A DNA stretch of 64,000 nucleotides from Tsuneonella deserti (GCF_014644315.1 NZ_BMKL01000001.1:2429001-2493000), one strand, 5' to 3'. Numbered from the stretch's first letter, positions 1 to 9,175 are shown. Translations and numbers: made by a program. Notes: generated by a model not told the origin, from the letters alone.

Positions 1-415
1 AACGCTCGGCCCGGGCAGCCGCAATCAGTGCCGAGAAACGAGGATCGGCGCCTTCCCGCTTGTCGGCATAGGCCGCATCGATCAACTGCTGCGTGCAGCC
101 GGTGAATCCGCCGGCACCGGCCGGCGAGCACGACATCGTGCCGAACGATCCGATCATGTCGAGCTTCTCCACCCGGCGAGCCCAGGCCATGTTGGCGGGA
201 TCATCACTGAAGCGCAGGGTCTCGGGGATGCGATAGCGATCCGCCTCGGGCAAATGGGCGACAACCACGATCTCGTCGCCTTCCGGGGGAGGGACAGGAT
301 CGTTGCCGTAGACGATGACCATCCGAACCTTGTCGCCGCCCGAATCCTGCGCCGCGGCGGGGACAGCGAAGGCTGCAAGCGCCATGAGCGGAATCACAAG
401 CAGTCGGCGGGTCAT
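1..415 (-). CDS. Exported protein of unknown function, 3' end missing
   Basis: The gene reads leftward off the window edge, so only about 138 N-terminal residues are visible. The ATG at 415 follows an AGGAGGA-type ribosome binding site. The first 23 residues form a signal peptide ending in AAAQ, so the protein should be periplasmic or outer-membrane associated. A proline-rich stretch (VPPPEGDEIVVVA) follows, and two cysteines flank a Gly/Ala-rich segment near residue 110. I recognise it only as resembling short exported proteins seen in sphingomonads; no function can be assigned. It lies just downstream of coq7 on the same strand with an 86-base gap. Confidence 0.75.
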   Translation of the reverse strand, partial: MTRRLLVIPLMALAAFAVPAAAQDSGGDKVRMVIVYGNDPVPPPEGDEIVVVAHLPEADRYRIPETLRFSDDPANMAWARRVEKLDMIGSFGTMSCSPAGAGGFTGCTQQLIDAAYADKREGADPRFSALIAAARAER

Positions 416-501
416 GTTCTGTCCTCCTCGATCGTGTGCGGGCATTACGGGCTTGCGCCACTGAACATCGGGTGAAGCGCGCGGGCCCGTAGGCCGGTTC
501 C

Positions 502-1023
502 TCAGATACGCTCCGCCAGCCGGATAGCAAAGCGGCAACCCAGCCGGATGGCCCCCGCGAGCAGCGGGTAGGCGGGCGCCTTCTCGGCCCCGGCGGCGAT
601 GGCCGCCGCATGATGCTCGCGCTCGTCTTCACGAAATTCCGCGACCATGGCCGTCAGCTCGGGATCGTTGCCGGACCTCTCGAGCTCGTCGAGCTGGTCG
701 GAATAGTGCTTGTCGATTTCTTCTTCGACAGCCGCAGTGCACGCCATCGCCGCTTCCGGGCCGATGAGGGCGGTTGCCGCCCCCAATGCAAACCCGGCGA
801 CCGACCAGAACGGCTGAAGCGCCGTGGGCCGTACGCCGCGCCGCGCCATCAACGCATCGAACTTTGCGCGGTGAGCCGCTTCCTGGCGCGCCATCGCGGC
901 AATCTCGCCCGAATGCGGCGCACGGTTGCCCATGACCGCCAGCTGGCCCGCGTAGATGCGCGTCGCGCCAAACTCACCGGCCTGGTCGACCCGTATCATC
1001 CGGTGCGATGCAGGTTCGGTCAT
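502..1023 (-). CDS. coq7: Demethoxyubiquinone hydroxylase (Coq7 family)
   Basis: Coq7-type di-iron monooxygenases hydroxylate demethoxyubiquinone late in ubiquinone synthesis. The 173-residue product is one four-helix-bundle domain. The iron ligands appear as paired glutamate/histidine motifs: E in DQAGEFGATRIY, EAAHRAKF, EEEIDKHY and EDEREHHAAA. A longer upstream reading is possible, but the ATG at 1023 overlaps the stop of dsbB by four bases (ATGA), which fixes the start and implies translational coupling. The family is well conserved in alphaproteobacteria at this position. Confidence 0.93.
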   Translation of the reverse strand: MTEPASHRMIRVDQAGEFGATRIYAGQLAVMGNRAPHSGEIAAMARQEAAHRAKFDALMARRGVRPTALQPFWSVAGFALGAATALIGPEAAMACTAAVEEEIDKHYSDQLDELERSGNDPELTAMVAEFREDEREHHAAAIAAGAEKAPAYPLLAGAIRLGCRFAIRLAERI

Positions 1024-1490
1024 GCGGGCTTCCTTCGCAGCAGGAGAAGTATCGCTACCCCGGCAACGCTCGAGATAAGGAAATTCCACCCGGCGAGCGA
1101 GATCCCGAAGAGGCTCCATTGCACTTCATCGCAGCGCACCAGCGGCGCGTTCATGATAGCCTCCAGCGGATCGCCGCCGCCGAGGGTCGGCGTGCTGCAG
1201 GCGGTGAGCCCTTCCCACCAGCCATACTCGACCCCGGCGTGGAAGGCGCCGATCGCACCCGAAATCAGGATCGCCAGCGCGGCGAGTGCGATCCACAGCC
1301 GCTTCGGTTCGACGACAGTGGACAGCAATGCCAGGCCGATCGCCGCGAAATGGGGATAGCGCTGCCACCAGCACATCTCGCATGGGTATAGCCCGAAGCC
1401 ATACTGGCTGAGATACGCCCCGCCCAGCAGCAGTGCCGGTACACCCAGCGCGAGCCGCTGGGCCAGCTTCGCCGAAGGATGCAGCGTCAT
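1020..1490 (-). CDS. dsbB: Disulfide bond formation protein B
   Basis: DsbB reoxidises DsbA and passes electrons to ubiquinone in the inner membrane. The 156-residue product has four hydrophobic segments and the two expected periplasmic cysteine pairs: C37/C40 in YPCEMCWW, and C98/C120. It overlaps coq7 downstream and ctpA upstream by ATGA-type junctions, so the three are probably one transcript. The neighbouring ubiquinone gene fits the quinone dependence of DsbB, though that link is an inference. Confidence 0.93.
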   Translation of the reverse strand: MTLHPSAKLAQRLALGVPALLLGGAYLSQYGFGLYPCEMCWWQRYPHFAAIGLALLSTVVEPKRLWIALAALAILISGAIGAFHAGVEYGWWEGLTACSTPTLGGGDPLEAIMNAPLVRCDEVQWSLFGISLAGWNFLISSVAGVAILLLLRRKPA

Positions 1491-2842
1491 CAGTTGCGCT
1501 TGGCCATCGCGTTTGGTGAAGTCCTGCGGAGAGTCTCCAGCGCGTAGTCGAGCTGGAAGTCCTCTATGCCCTGAGCCTTGAGCTCCTCGGCCGTGAGCTT
1601 GAAACGCGGATCGTCCTTGCGATCCTTTTCCAGATCCTCGTCCTTGAGCGCCGCCTCGTTGACCAGGTGTCCGCGCAGGTCCGATTCGCGCAGGCGGAAC
1701 TTCTCGCGCTTGGCAAGGTCCGGATCGCTGAGCTGCGGCACTTGGATATCGGGATCGATGCCGCCTTCCTGCACCGAATGGCCCGAGGGGGTGTAATAGC
1801 GCGCGGTCGTGAGCTTGAGCGCAGCGGTCTCGCCGAGCGGCAGCAGCGTCTGAACGCTGCCCTTGCCGAAGCTGCGCTCGCCCATGATGACCGCGCGGCG
1901 GTGATCCTGCAGCGCGCCGGCGACGATCTCACTGGCCGAGGCGGAGCCGGCATCGATCAAGACGACCACCGGCACGCCCGCCGCCATGTCGCCCTTGAAC
2001 ACGCTCTCGGCGTCGTAAACCAGCGATTCGCCCTTGGCCCGGCCGCGCTGGGACACGATCTGGCCCTTGTCGAGGAAGAGGTCGCTCAATGCCACCGCCT
2101 CGTCCAGCGAGCCGCCCGGGTTCTGCCGGAGGTCGAGCACCAGACCGTTCATCCGGCCCGCCGCCTCGCGCTTGAGCGCCTGCCACGCCGCAAAGACGTC
2201 GGAACCGACATCCCGGCTGAATTCGTTGACCGAGATGTAGCCGACGTTGCCCGCTTCCAGCTTGTGCGTGACAGGCTCAAGATCGATCACCCCGCGGGTC
2301 ACGGTCACGTCGAACGGTTCATCGCGGCCTGGGCGGAAGATGGTCAGGCGGATCGAGCTGCCCGCAGGCCCGCGCATCTTGGCGACGGCGTCGTCGAGCT
2401 CGCCGCCATAAACGAGTTGCCCGTCGAGGTGGGTGATATAGTCGCCCGCCTTGATGCCCATCTTGTCGGCCGGGCTTCCCTTGAACGGCGAAACCACTTT
2501 GACTGCGCCGTCGTCGAGCACGACCGAAAGCCCGAGGCCCGAATAGTTGCCGTCGATCATCGTCTCCAGCCGCTGAAGATCTCCTCCGTCGAGATAGGCC
2601 GAGTGCGGATCGAGGCTCGCAAGCATCCCGTCGATCGCGCCCCGGATCAGCTTGTCGTCATCGACCGGCTCGACGTAACTCGCCTTGATCCGCTGATAGA
2701 CCGCGAACAGCTTGGCAAACTGGGGCCCGGCGCGGCCATCGACTTGCGCAAGTCCGGCGGTGGTCGCCGGCAGGAGCGCAACCGCGCTTACGAGCGCGGC
2801 GGAGCGCAGGAGCGCGGCAAAACGGGGGGCGGCAAGCTTCAT
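1490..2842 (-). CDS. ctpA: Carboxy-terminal processing protease, S41 family
   Basis: Periplasmic serine protease that trims or degrades proteins from their C-termini. The 450-residue product has a signal peptide (to about residue 32), a PDZ domain near residues 95–175 (NYSGLGLSV onward) and an S41 catalytic core. The Ser/Lys dyad is S302 in GSASASE and K327 in GERSFGKGS; the 25-residue spacing matches the family. The tail after about residue 390 is charged. The gene starts 83 bases after envC, a pairing typical of proteobacteria and consistent with cell-wall hydrolase control. Confidence 0.94.
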   Translation of the reverse strand: MKLAAPRFAALLRSAALVSAVALLPATTAGLAQVDGRAGPQFAKLFAVYQRIKASYVEPVDDDKLIRGAIDGMLASLDPHSAYLDGGDLQRLETMIDGNYSGLGLSVVLDDGAVKVVSPFKGSPADKMGIKAGDYITHLDGQLVYGGELDDAVAKMRGPAGSSIRLTIFRPGRDEPFDVTVTRGVIDLEPVTHKLEAGNVGYISVNEFSRDVGSDVFAAWQALKREAAGRMNGLVLDLRQNPGGSLDEAVALSDLFLDKGQIVSQRGRAKGESLVYDAESVFKGDMAAGVPVVVLIDAGSASASEIVAGALQDHRRAVIMGERSFGKGSVQTLLPLGETAALKLTTARYYTPSGHSVQEGGIDPDIQVPQLSDPDLAKREKFRLRESDLRGHLVNEAALKDEDLEKDRKDDPRFKLTAEELKAQGIEDFQLDYALETLRRTSPNAMAKRN

Positions 2843-2925
2843 GCGTGATGTCCTAAAGGCTTATCGGTGCTTCTATCGCGGCGCCGCCGTTAACGCCAGA
2901 TGAGGTATGACGGGCTTCTCGCTGG

Positions 2926-4146
2926 TCAGCCAAGGAACTCCAGCGGGTTGACCGGGTCGCCTTCCCGCCGCAGCTCGAAGCCAACAGTCGTCTGCCCCGA
3001 ACCGGCCACACCGAGCGGCGCCCCGGCGACCACTTCGTCGCCGACCGCGACATCGACCCGCGCAAGTCCCGTGACGAGGCTGGTGAATCCTCCGGCATGC
3101 TCGATGATGACGATCCGGTCGAAGCCCCGGAATGGCCCGGCGAAGACGATGCGTCCTGCTCCGGGCGCGACCACCTGCGCACCGTCGATGGGCAACAGCG
3201 CCAGGCCGCGCGAACGCGCCCCGCTGTCGCTTGCTTCGCCGAAGCCTGCCACCGTGCGGCCCGCGACTGGGAGCTGGAACTCGGGAGCCGGCGCGGAGGC
3301 AACCTGGACCTCCGCACGCTCTATGACTTCACTGGCAGAGGGCCGTGGTGGCCGCAGCAGCGGGCCGGGCAGCGCTGCAAGCTGCCGGCGTAGCGTGCCC
3401 GCTTCGCCAAGCTGACCGACGAGCGCGTCGAGATCGCGGGCCTGCTCGGCGAGGGCCAACGCCCGTTCGCCCTCGCGCGCGGCGGCACCGGTTGCCTGGC
3501 GCGAGGCAAGGCGTTGGCGCGATTCGAGCGCCGCGAGCGCGCTGCGGCGCTCGCCCAGAAGGCGGTTGGCGCTTGCCAGCGAAGCCACCGCCGCCCGGGC
3601 CGCTGCCTCGATTCTGCGCGCATGGGCAATCTCGGCGCGCAGGTCGGCGGTCCTGCGGCGCACTTCCGGCAAGGTCGTGTCGAGTATGGCGCGGAGGTAG
3701 ACCGTTTCCTTGAGTGAGCCCGGGCGCAGGACGGAGACGATCAGCGGTCGCCGGGCAAGCTTTTGAAGTCCGGCGGTGAGCCGGACGAGAGGCTCTCGCC
3801 GCGCTGCGAGGCGCCGATCGAGCGCAACCCGCTCCCGGTGCATGAGCGCGATCCGCGCCTGGGCTGTGGTAATGCCCGCTTCGGCCTCCTGGATTCGGGC
3901 GGCGAGCGCGGCGGCCTGGCTCGCGGTCTTGTCGGCCGAAGCACGGGCGCCCGCAGCGGCGACCTCGAGCCGCCGGGCGCGTCCAGCCGCAGCGCGAGCA
4001 TCAGCCTGTGCGCGAACGAGCGCGGTGCGGGTCTCGTCCACACCGCCATAGGAAGCGGCGCGTTGTGCCTGAGCCGATGGCCATGCCACTGGCCCGCCCG
4101 CCACAAGCGTGATGACGGCAGCGGCGAGGTAGATGCGCGGGCGCAT
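2926..4146 (-). CDS. envC: Murein hydrolase activator, EnvC/LytM family
   Basis: EnvC-type proteins activate amidases at the septum through a degenerate LytM domain. The start at 4146 (MRPRIYL) gives 406 residues with a signal peptide; an in-frame start 17 codons upstream would overlap rlmH. Residues about 30–250 are alanine/arginine-rich coiled coil. The C-terminal M23 fold lacks the zinc ligands of active enzymes: the HxxxD site reads RGLALLPID and the HxH site reads VGFELRR. This supports an activator rather than an enzyme. It sits between rlmH and ctpA, the usual order. Confidence 0.9.
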   Translation of the reverse strand: MRPRIYLAAAVITLVAGGPVAWPSAQAQRAASYGGVDETRTALVRAQADARAAAGRARRLEVAAAGARASADKTASQAAALAARIQEAEAGITTAQARIALMHRERVALDRRLAARREPLVRLTAGLQKLARRPLIVSVLRPGSLKETVYLRAILDTTLPEVRRRTADLRAEIAHARRIEAAARAAVASLASANRLLGERRSALAALESRQRLASRQATGAAAREGERALALAEQARDLDALVGQLGEAGTLRRQLAALPGPLLRPPRPSASEVIERAEVQVASAPAPEFQLPVAGRTVAGFGEASDSGARSRGLALLPIDGAQVVAPGAGRIVFAGPFRGFDRIVIIEHAGGFTSLVTGLARVDVAVGDEVVAGAPLGVAGSGQTTVGFELRREGDPVNPLEFLG

Positions 4147-4165
4147 GGGTGAGGCCTTAGCCTGT

Positions 4166-4588
4166 TTAACCGCTGCGATGATAGGGATGACCAGCAACGA
4201 TGGTGGTCGCCCGGTAGAGCTGCTCTGCCAGCATGGCCCGGGCCAGCAAGTGTGGCCATGTCATCGCGCCCATCGCGAGCAGCAAGTCGGCGCTGGCGCG
4301 ATCGGCATCGCCGTGGCCGTCAGCCGCCCCGATGACGAAGCGTGCTTCGCGCACGCCCTCGTCGCGCCAGTGAGTGAGAGTGTCGGCCAGCTCTTGCGAG
4401 GAAAGCTGGCGCCCGCGTTCGTCGAGCAGCACCGTGCGCAGCGGCGATGCGGCTTCCGGTATCCTTCCCCCGGTTTCCGGCAGTTCGGTGACGCGAAAGG
4501 GCCACGTCATGCGCTTTTCGTAGCGCGCGATCAGCTCCGCTTCGGGAGAGCGAGCGATCTTTCCCCGCGCCAGAATGTGCAACAGCAT
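4166..4588 (-). CDS. rlmH: 23S rRNA (pseudouridine-1915-N3)-methyltransferase RlmH
   Basis: RlmH is a SPOUT methyltransferase acting on helix 69 of 23S rRNA in assembled 70S ribosomes. The 140-residue length is slightly below the usual 155. The SAM-binding knot is visible as FVIGAADGHG, and the C-terminal signature HPYHRSG is present. It follows rsfS by 77 bases and precedes envC; rsfS–rlmH adjacency is very common. Confidence 0.95.
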   Translation of the reverse strand: MLLHILARGKIARSPEAELIARYEKRMTWPFRVTELPETGGRIPEAASPLRTVLLDERGRQLSSQELADTLTHWRDEGVREARFVIGAADGHGDADRASADLLLAMGAMTWPHLLARAMLAEQLYRATTIVAGHPYHRSG

Positions 4589-4657
4589 GCCAGCAGAGTT
4601 AGGATGAGCTGGCAGCGGGCCGCAAGCCCCGCAGCCCCTTCCTTTCCTGACGAAAAG

Positions 4658-5080
4658 TCAGGCGCTGCCCGAGGCAGCAACCTCCTTGTCGTCACCGAAG
4701 CCCCACATCCGTTCCAGGTTGTAGAAACTCCGCACTTCCGGGCGGAAAAGGTGGACGACCACGTCGCCAGCGTCGATCAGCACCCAGTCGGCGGCGGGAA
4801 GCCCTTCGATACGGGCGTTGCCGAAGCCAGCCTGCTTGACCTTCTCGGCAAGCTTTTGCGCCATCGCGGCTACTTGGCGGGTCGAGCGCCCCGAGGCGAT
4901 GACCATGAAGTCCGCGATGCTCGACTTGCCGGCCAACGGGATGGACACGATTTCCTGCGCCTGGTCGTCATCCAGCTGCGCCATTACCAGCGCGTGGAGC
5001 CTGCTCGCGGGGGTTTCACCCTGCGGCATGCGCGCGCGGGTAGAGCCAGCCTCGGCCGGCAAGGGTTGCGCCTGATTCAT
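4658..5080 (-). CDS. rsfS: Ribosome silencing factor RsfS
   Basis: RsfS binds ribosomal protein L14 and blocks subunit joining during starvation. The 140-residue product contains the family core (IADFMVIASG, then GLPAADWVLIDAGDVVVHLF and YNLERMWG). The N-terminal 25 residues are variable. In most alphaproteobacteria nadD lies directly upstream; here the upstream side is occupied by an 18.4-kb accessory block and nadD is at 23482. Confidence 0.95.
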   Translation of the reverse strand: MNQAQPLPAEAGSTRARMPQGETPASRLHALVMAQLDDDQAQEIVSIPLAGKSSIADFMVIASGRSTRQVAAMAQKLAEKVKQAGFGNARIEGLPAADWVLIDAGDVVVHLFRPEVRSFYNLERMWGFGDDKEVAASGSA

Positions 5081-5872
5081 AGGCGGTGGTGATGCTCCTG
5101 TTAGAAAAAGCGCTGGTCACGCTCGATGCAACGCGCATCACGGCAGGCGGGTTTCCTGCCAAGCGACCAGACGGTGGGGAATTGAGGCTCGAAGAGCCGT
5201 CCTGGCGGTTCATCGGCTGAAATCTCGTCCCGCACGGCATGCCACCGCCGTGGACCGGGAAATATCATTGGATGGCAACTGCGCCAGGTGCGGAAACCTC
5301 CGGTCTCGCCCGCATTGCAAGAGGCCAGTCACGGCGCGGGCGTCCGTTTTTGCCTGACCGCCAGCAGTTGGCCGGCGACGCTGAAGATCATACGGTGACA
5401 GTGGAGACGCCGCAACGGGTGATTTCCTAAGTGGATATGGCCGCCCATCGCTGGGCCCTCCCACGCTGTCTTAGCTTGTTCGGGCCGCCATGGTTGCAAC
5501 AACGTGAGCGAGTCCACTGAAGTGTTTTTTGTTTGGTTAGGAACACGGCTTGCGCGGCTGGCAGGGACGCTGCCATCAGGAAACAAAACTGCGGTTTATC
5601 GGTGATTTGTGAAGTTTACGAACGCGGTGGACCAAGTCCCTTTGATGACTTACTGTTGAGCCGGCGTGCAGCTATCCGTCCACGAGCTAGCGGCGCGCCG
5701 ACAAAAAGACACACACGCCCAGGATCGGGGAGAACAAAAACGGGCTCAGCAAAGATAGGCCGGCCTAAAGTGGCATGCAGTGGTTCCGAAGGCGTTTGTC
5801 CGTTGCGGGGCGGCTTATCCGTCATTGAAACGCAGCTATCAGGCTTCTGGCGGCCGAGCGCAGGATACACAC
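5081..5872. other. Gene-poor left flank of the accessory block
   Basis: About 790 bases without a convincing gene. The first part (5092–5220, plus strand) can be read as a 42-codon frame starting ATG and ending TGA with coding-like composition, which may be a gene remnant, but no family is recognised. From about 5510 to 5780 the sequence is visibly richer in A/T runs than its surroundings, which suggests acquired DNA. I could not identify transposon terminal repeats by eye. Confidence 0.4.
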
Positions 5873-6846
5873 ATGGTCTTCGATCTCGGATATTTGCCGC
5901 ATCAAGCCCATTTTTCGCGGGCCGGCGAACGCGGAACGAGCCTCCAAGACCTGTTCGCTATGTTTCCCGACGAAGCGTCTTGTTTGCGCCATGTGTTTAC
6001 GGTCCGCTATGGTAACGATCCTCTCTGCCCGCGCTGTCAGCAACCGTGCCGGTGGTCGATCGACCGTCATCAGCGTCAGTTCGTCCACCATCGCTGTAAG
6101 ACAAGCATCGCGCCATGCGCCACCACCCTTATGGGACGCTCGCGGATCCCGATAGGCATGTGGTTTTATACCATGCTACACCTGGCAAATTCCCGCGAAA
6201 GCATCAGCACATCTTTCCTCTCACGCCACTTGGGCGTCTCGCCTCCCGCGGCTCACCGAATGCTCATTCGCATTCGCCTGCACCTGGCCGCGCTCGATCA
6301 CCGTGAGGTTATCGGAACCGCGGGAGAAGAGGTGTACGTCCGGGTCGAGCAGATCGGCGGAATGGTTACCCTCGGCAAGCGAAAACCCAACCGGGCGCAG
6401 GTTCTGCTGATTCGGCCGACCAGGCAGTCCGAACGATTGTTCTGGACCGCAATCGTCCACACCGGGTGCGCGGACTCTTGATGCGCCGGCTGGCCGCGGG
6501 CGTTCGCGTAGTGACGGCGTGCGCCGAGACCGCACGTCTGGTCACCTTCTATGGTCAGTATCGGACCCCTGACTTGGCAATGCCAGTGACACCATGGAAC
6601 GCAGCTGATCGCCTGCCCGATCCGATCACGGGGTTCCTGACTGCGTTCCGGCGCGGCATGCAGCTCCAACACCAGTCGGTCTCGCCGAGATACTTCTGGC
6701 TGTTCCTCAAGGAATACGAATTCCGCTTCAACCGGCGCGCGCGCTCGTCGGAGATCTTCGGGGACATGATCGGCCACTTCCCAAGCGTCGGCGACGAGAC
6801 CATAGCATCACTTCGCGCAGCCTATTGTGATCTGCGTGAGCAATGA
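5873..6846 (+). pseudogene. IS1595-type transposase, frameshifted and catalytically dead
   Basis: The N-terminal part (from ATG 5873) carries the IS1595 zinc-ribbon start CPRCQQPC and the helix region MWFYTMLHLANS; the C-terminal part continues in another frame from about 6466 to 6846 (FLKEYEFRFNRR). The frame break is at 6466–6480 in a GGG run, so one base seems lost. Aligned by eye to the intact copy just downstream, all three acidic catalytic positions are changed: VYVDE to VYVRV, ITDG to VTAC, NPIE to DPIT. The end overlaps the next gene by ATGA. Decay is the simple reading; loss of all three residues is odd if the frameshift came first. Confidence 0.75.
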
Positions 6847-7835
6847 CCAGTGCGCGGCCCGCTACGACGGTACGGGAGTTCTTCGCCCGATTTCCTAACG
6901 ATCAAGCATGCCTCGAGCACGTCTTTAATGTTCGCTTTGGAGAACACTCTCCCTGCCCTCGATGCGGCGCCATGGGACGGTGGTTTCCGCTTAAGGGACG
7001 CCGCAAATACGTGCATTGTTGCCGGCGGCAAGTGTCCGTGCTCGAGGGCACCGTTCTCTACCGTTCGAATCTGCCTCCGATGGCATGGTTCTACGCGATG
7101 CTGTTAATGGCCAATAGCTCGATAGGCATGCGCACCAGCTTCCTGCGTAAGCAACTAGGTCTCGGTATAAAGAGCACAGCCCGGCTTGGCTTGCTCATCC
7201 GACTTCATATGGCAAGCTGCGACCGCCCCAACCAGCTCGGTGGGCCCGGCAAAATTGTGTATGTCGATGAAGCCCTCGTGCCCTACGTCAAGAGAGGTCG
7301 CGGGGCGTTGCAGCAGCGCACACCTTTGATTGTCATGGGTTTTGCTTGCGAAGACCAAGTCATCTCGGGTTTTATTCCCAACCGCACCAGCACAACCTTT
7401 CTGGCGGCGATCAACCGTTTTGTTAGGCCCGGCAGCGTTATCATCACCGACGGTCATGCCAGCTACAAGGGGCTGCGCTCTCGCGGCTGGCAGCACGTCG
7501 TGGTTAACCATTCAGTTGCCTTCCATGACTTCCGCGGCAACACGCTCAATCCGATAGAGACTTACTGGCGTGTGCTAAAGCGGACTGCCTTCGGCTACCG
7601 GCAGTTCGATAGCGAAAATGCTTGGCTATACCTCGCCGAGGTGGAGTTCCGCTATAATAGGCGGCGCAGCGGAGTTGCACTGTTCGAAAGCTTGATCGGC
7701 CGCTTTGAAGCAATCGGTCGGGAGGAGCGACTGCGACTCGAGCGTTGTTACGACTGGCGGCTGTGCACTCCACGCGGTAATCGCAGCGCGCCCTTTGGGC
7801 ATTCGAACACCTGGGAATACCCCGGATGCCACTAA
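6843..7835 (+). CDS. IS1595/ISXO2-like transposase, apparently intact
   Basis: A 330-residue DDE transposase. It has a zinc-binding N-terminus (CPRCG at 38–42, a CC pair at 59–60) and a catalytic core with D142 (IVYVDEALV), D203 (IITDGHASY) and E239 (NPIETYWRVLKR); the 35-residue D–E spacing is canonical. The ATG overlaps the stop of the preceding dead copy, so translation may be coupled. The stop lies only 10 bases from the 3' end of convergent wecB, leaving no room for a normal right terminal repeat outside wecB. The element may therefore be a fragment or a fixed, non-mobile copy. Confidence 0.85.
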   Translation: MTSARPATTVREFFARFPNDQACLEHVFNVRFGEHSPCPRCGAMGRWFPLKGRRKYVHCCRRQVSVLEGTVLYRSNLPPMAWFYAMLLMANSSIGMRTSFLRKQLGLGIKSTARLGLLIRLHMASCDRPNQLGGPGKIVYVDEALVPYVKRGRGALQQRTPLIVMGFACEDQVISGFIPNRTSTTFLAAINRFVRPGSVIITDGHASYKGLRSRGWQHVVVNHSVAFHDFRGNTLNPIETYWRVLKRTAFGYRQFDSENAWLYLAEVEFRYNRRRSGVALFESLIGRFEAIGREERLRLERCYDWRLCTPRGNRSAPFGHSNTWEYPGCH

Positions 7836-7844
7836 ACCGCCTCA

Positions 7845-8996
7845 TCAGGCCATCGGCATCCGCGGTGGTTTACCTTCGCCAGCGAGCAGCTCGACAATAC
7901 GGGAGGCCGCTTGTCCGTCTCCATAAGGATTATGGGCCATGGCCATGGCTGCGTAAGCCCGATTATCATCGAGGAGAAGCTGGGTTTCGGCGATGATGCG
8001 CTGGGTGTCAGTCCCCACCAGCTTGGCCGTCCCAGCTAACACCCCCTCGGGACGCTCGGTTGTGTCCCGCATAACCAAGACCGGTTTGCCAAGTGCGGGC
8101 GCCTCTTCCTGAACTCCGCCGCTATCGGTCAACATCAGCGTCGAAATGCGGAGCAGTCGGACAAAGTCCGGATAAGAAAGTGGGTCGGTCAGCGCTACAT
8201 TGGGCAAGCCGCCGAGCCTGTCGCGCACTTTGGCTCGCACATTGGGGTTAGGATGGACAGGGAGGATAATCGCGACATCTGGCCGCTCGGCCAGCGCAGC
8301 AACAGCTGAGATGATGTTGTCCATCCCGTCACCTAAATTCTCTCGTCTATGAGTAGTCACCCCGATGATCTTCTTGCCTGCAAAACGCGCCTCACAGTCG
8401 CGCAGCACGCTACCGCCGGGAGAACCGCTTACCGACTTGGCATCGACCCAGTGCAGGGCGTCTATCACTGTGTTTCCGGTGACGTGAACCTTTTCGGCGG
8501 GGATATTTTCGCGGCGCAGTGCACCAGCAGCCACCTCGGTGGGCGCAAAGTGCAGCTCAGCGACGCTGCCGATGATCTTTCGGTACGCCTCCTCAGGCCA
8601 AGGGCTATAAATTTCGCCGCTGCGAAGGCCCGCTTCAACATGCGCTACCGGAATCTTCCGATAATATGCGGCCAGGGCGCCGCCCATCGCAGTCGCGGTA
8701 TCGCCCTGGACTACCACCCAGTTGGGTCTGATGCGATCGAGAACCGAACCGACGCCGGTCAGTAAGTTTGCGGTAAGCTGGTCGAGCGACTGATCGGTGC
8801 GCATCAAGTCAAGGTCGATGTCGGGCTCAATTCCCGCTAAATCAAGGACCTGATCGAGCATCCCGCGGTGCTGGCCAGAGACACATACTTTACTGAGAAA
8901 ACGCGCATCCTTCTCCAGTGCATGCACCAACGGAAAGAGCTTGATCGCTTCCGGCCGCGTTCCGAACACAGTGAGGATCTTCATTCGTTTATTCAT
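7845..8996 (-). CDS. wecB: UDP-N-acetylglucosamine 2-epimerase (non-hydrolysing)
   Basis: Interconverts UDP-GlcNAc and UDP-ManNAc. The start at 8996 (MNKRMKIL) gives 383 residues; an alternative ATG lies at 8984. Family motifs are present: FGTRPEAIKLFPL at the N-terminus, QGDTAT, HVEAGLRSG, the PEEAYR glutamate and VTTHRREN, covering the active-site Asp, Glu and His positions. It is followed, on the same strand upstream, by wecC, so the two together make UDP-ManNAcA. Its 3' end nearly touches the convergent transposase gene. Confidence 0.93.
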   Translation of the reverse strand: MNKRMKILTVFGTRPEAIKLFPLVHALEKDARFLSKVCVSGQHRGMLDQVLDLAGIEPDIDLDLMRTDQSLDQLTANLLTGVGSVLDRIRPNWVVVQGDTATAMGGALAAYYRKIPVAHVEAGLRSGEIYSPWPEEAYRKIIGSVAELHFAPTEVAAGALRRENIPAEKVHVTGNTVIDALHWVDAKSVSGSPGGSVLRDCEARFAGKKIIGVTTHRRENLGDGMDNIISAVAALAERPDVAIILPVHPNPNVRAKVRDRLGGLPNVALTDPLSYPDFVRLLRISTLMLTDSGGVQEEAPALGKPVLVMRDTTERPEGVLAGTAKLVGTDTQRIIAETQLLLDDNRAYAAMAMAHNPYGDGQAASRIVELLAGEGKPPRMPMA

Positions 8997-9175
8997 TGCC
9001 TGACTTCTGCTCCCAAGACGCACCCAAAAACAGGATAGACCCTCAGCTCCCTTCGTTCACCGTCGTGTCATAGGAGTCGTAGCGCTAGCCGAGAGGCAGC
9101 GAAGGCCCCTTGCGCTTATTCTGATTGGTACGGGGACTCCCCTATTGGAAACGCGCCCAACGGACCGCGGCCCCA

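Larger units (their letters stand above)
5873..7835 (+). mobile_element. Tandem IS1595-type transposase unit, ends not identified
   Basis: Two paralogous transposase genes lie head to tail with a four-base overlap. Both show the same domain order (FxxxFP N-terminus, zinc ribbon, helix rich in FYxMLxxANS, DDE fold, EFRxNRR near the C-terminus). No terminal inverted repeats or target duplications were found by eye on either side. The unit therefore cannot be delimited as a complete insertion sequence. Confidence 0.5.

Noticed and set aside
6460..6485. Programmed −1 frameshifting in the first transposase
   Set aside because: No slippery heptamer fits the zero frame, and the encoded protein lacks catalytic residues, so an indel is more likely.
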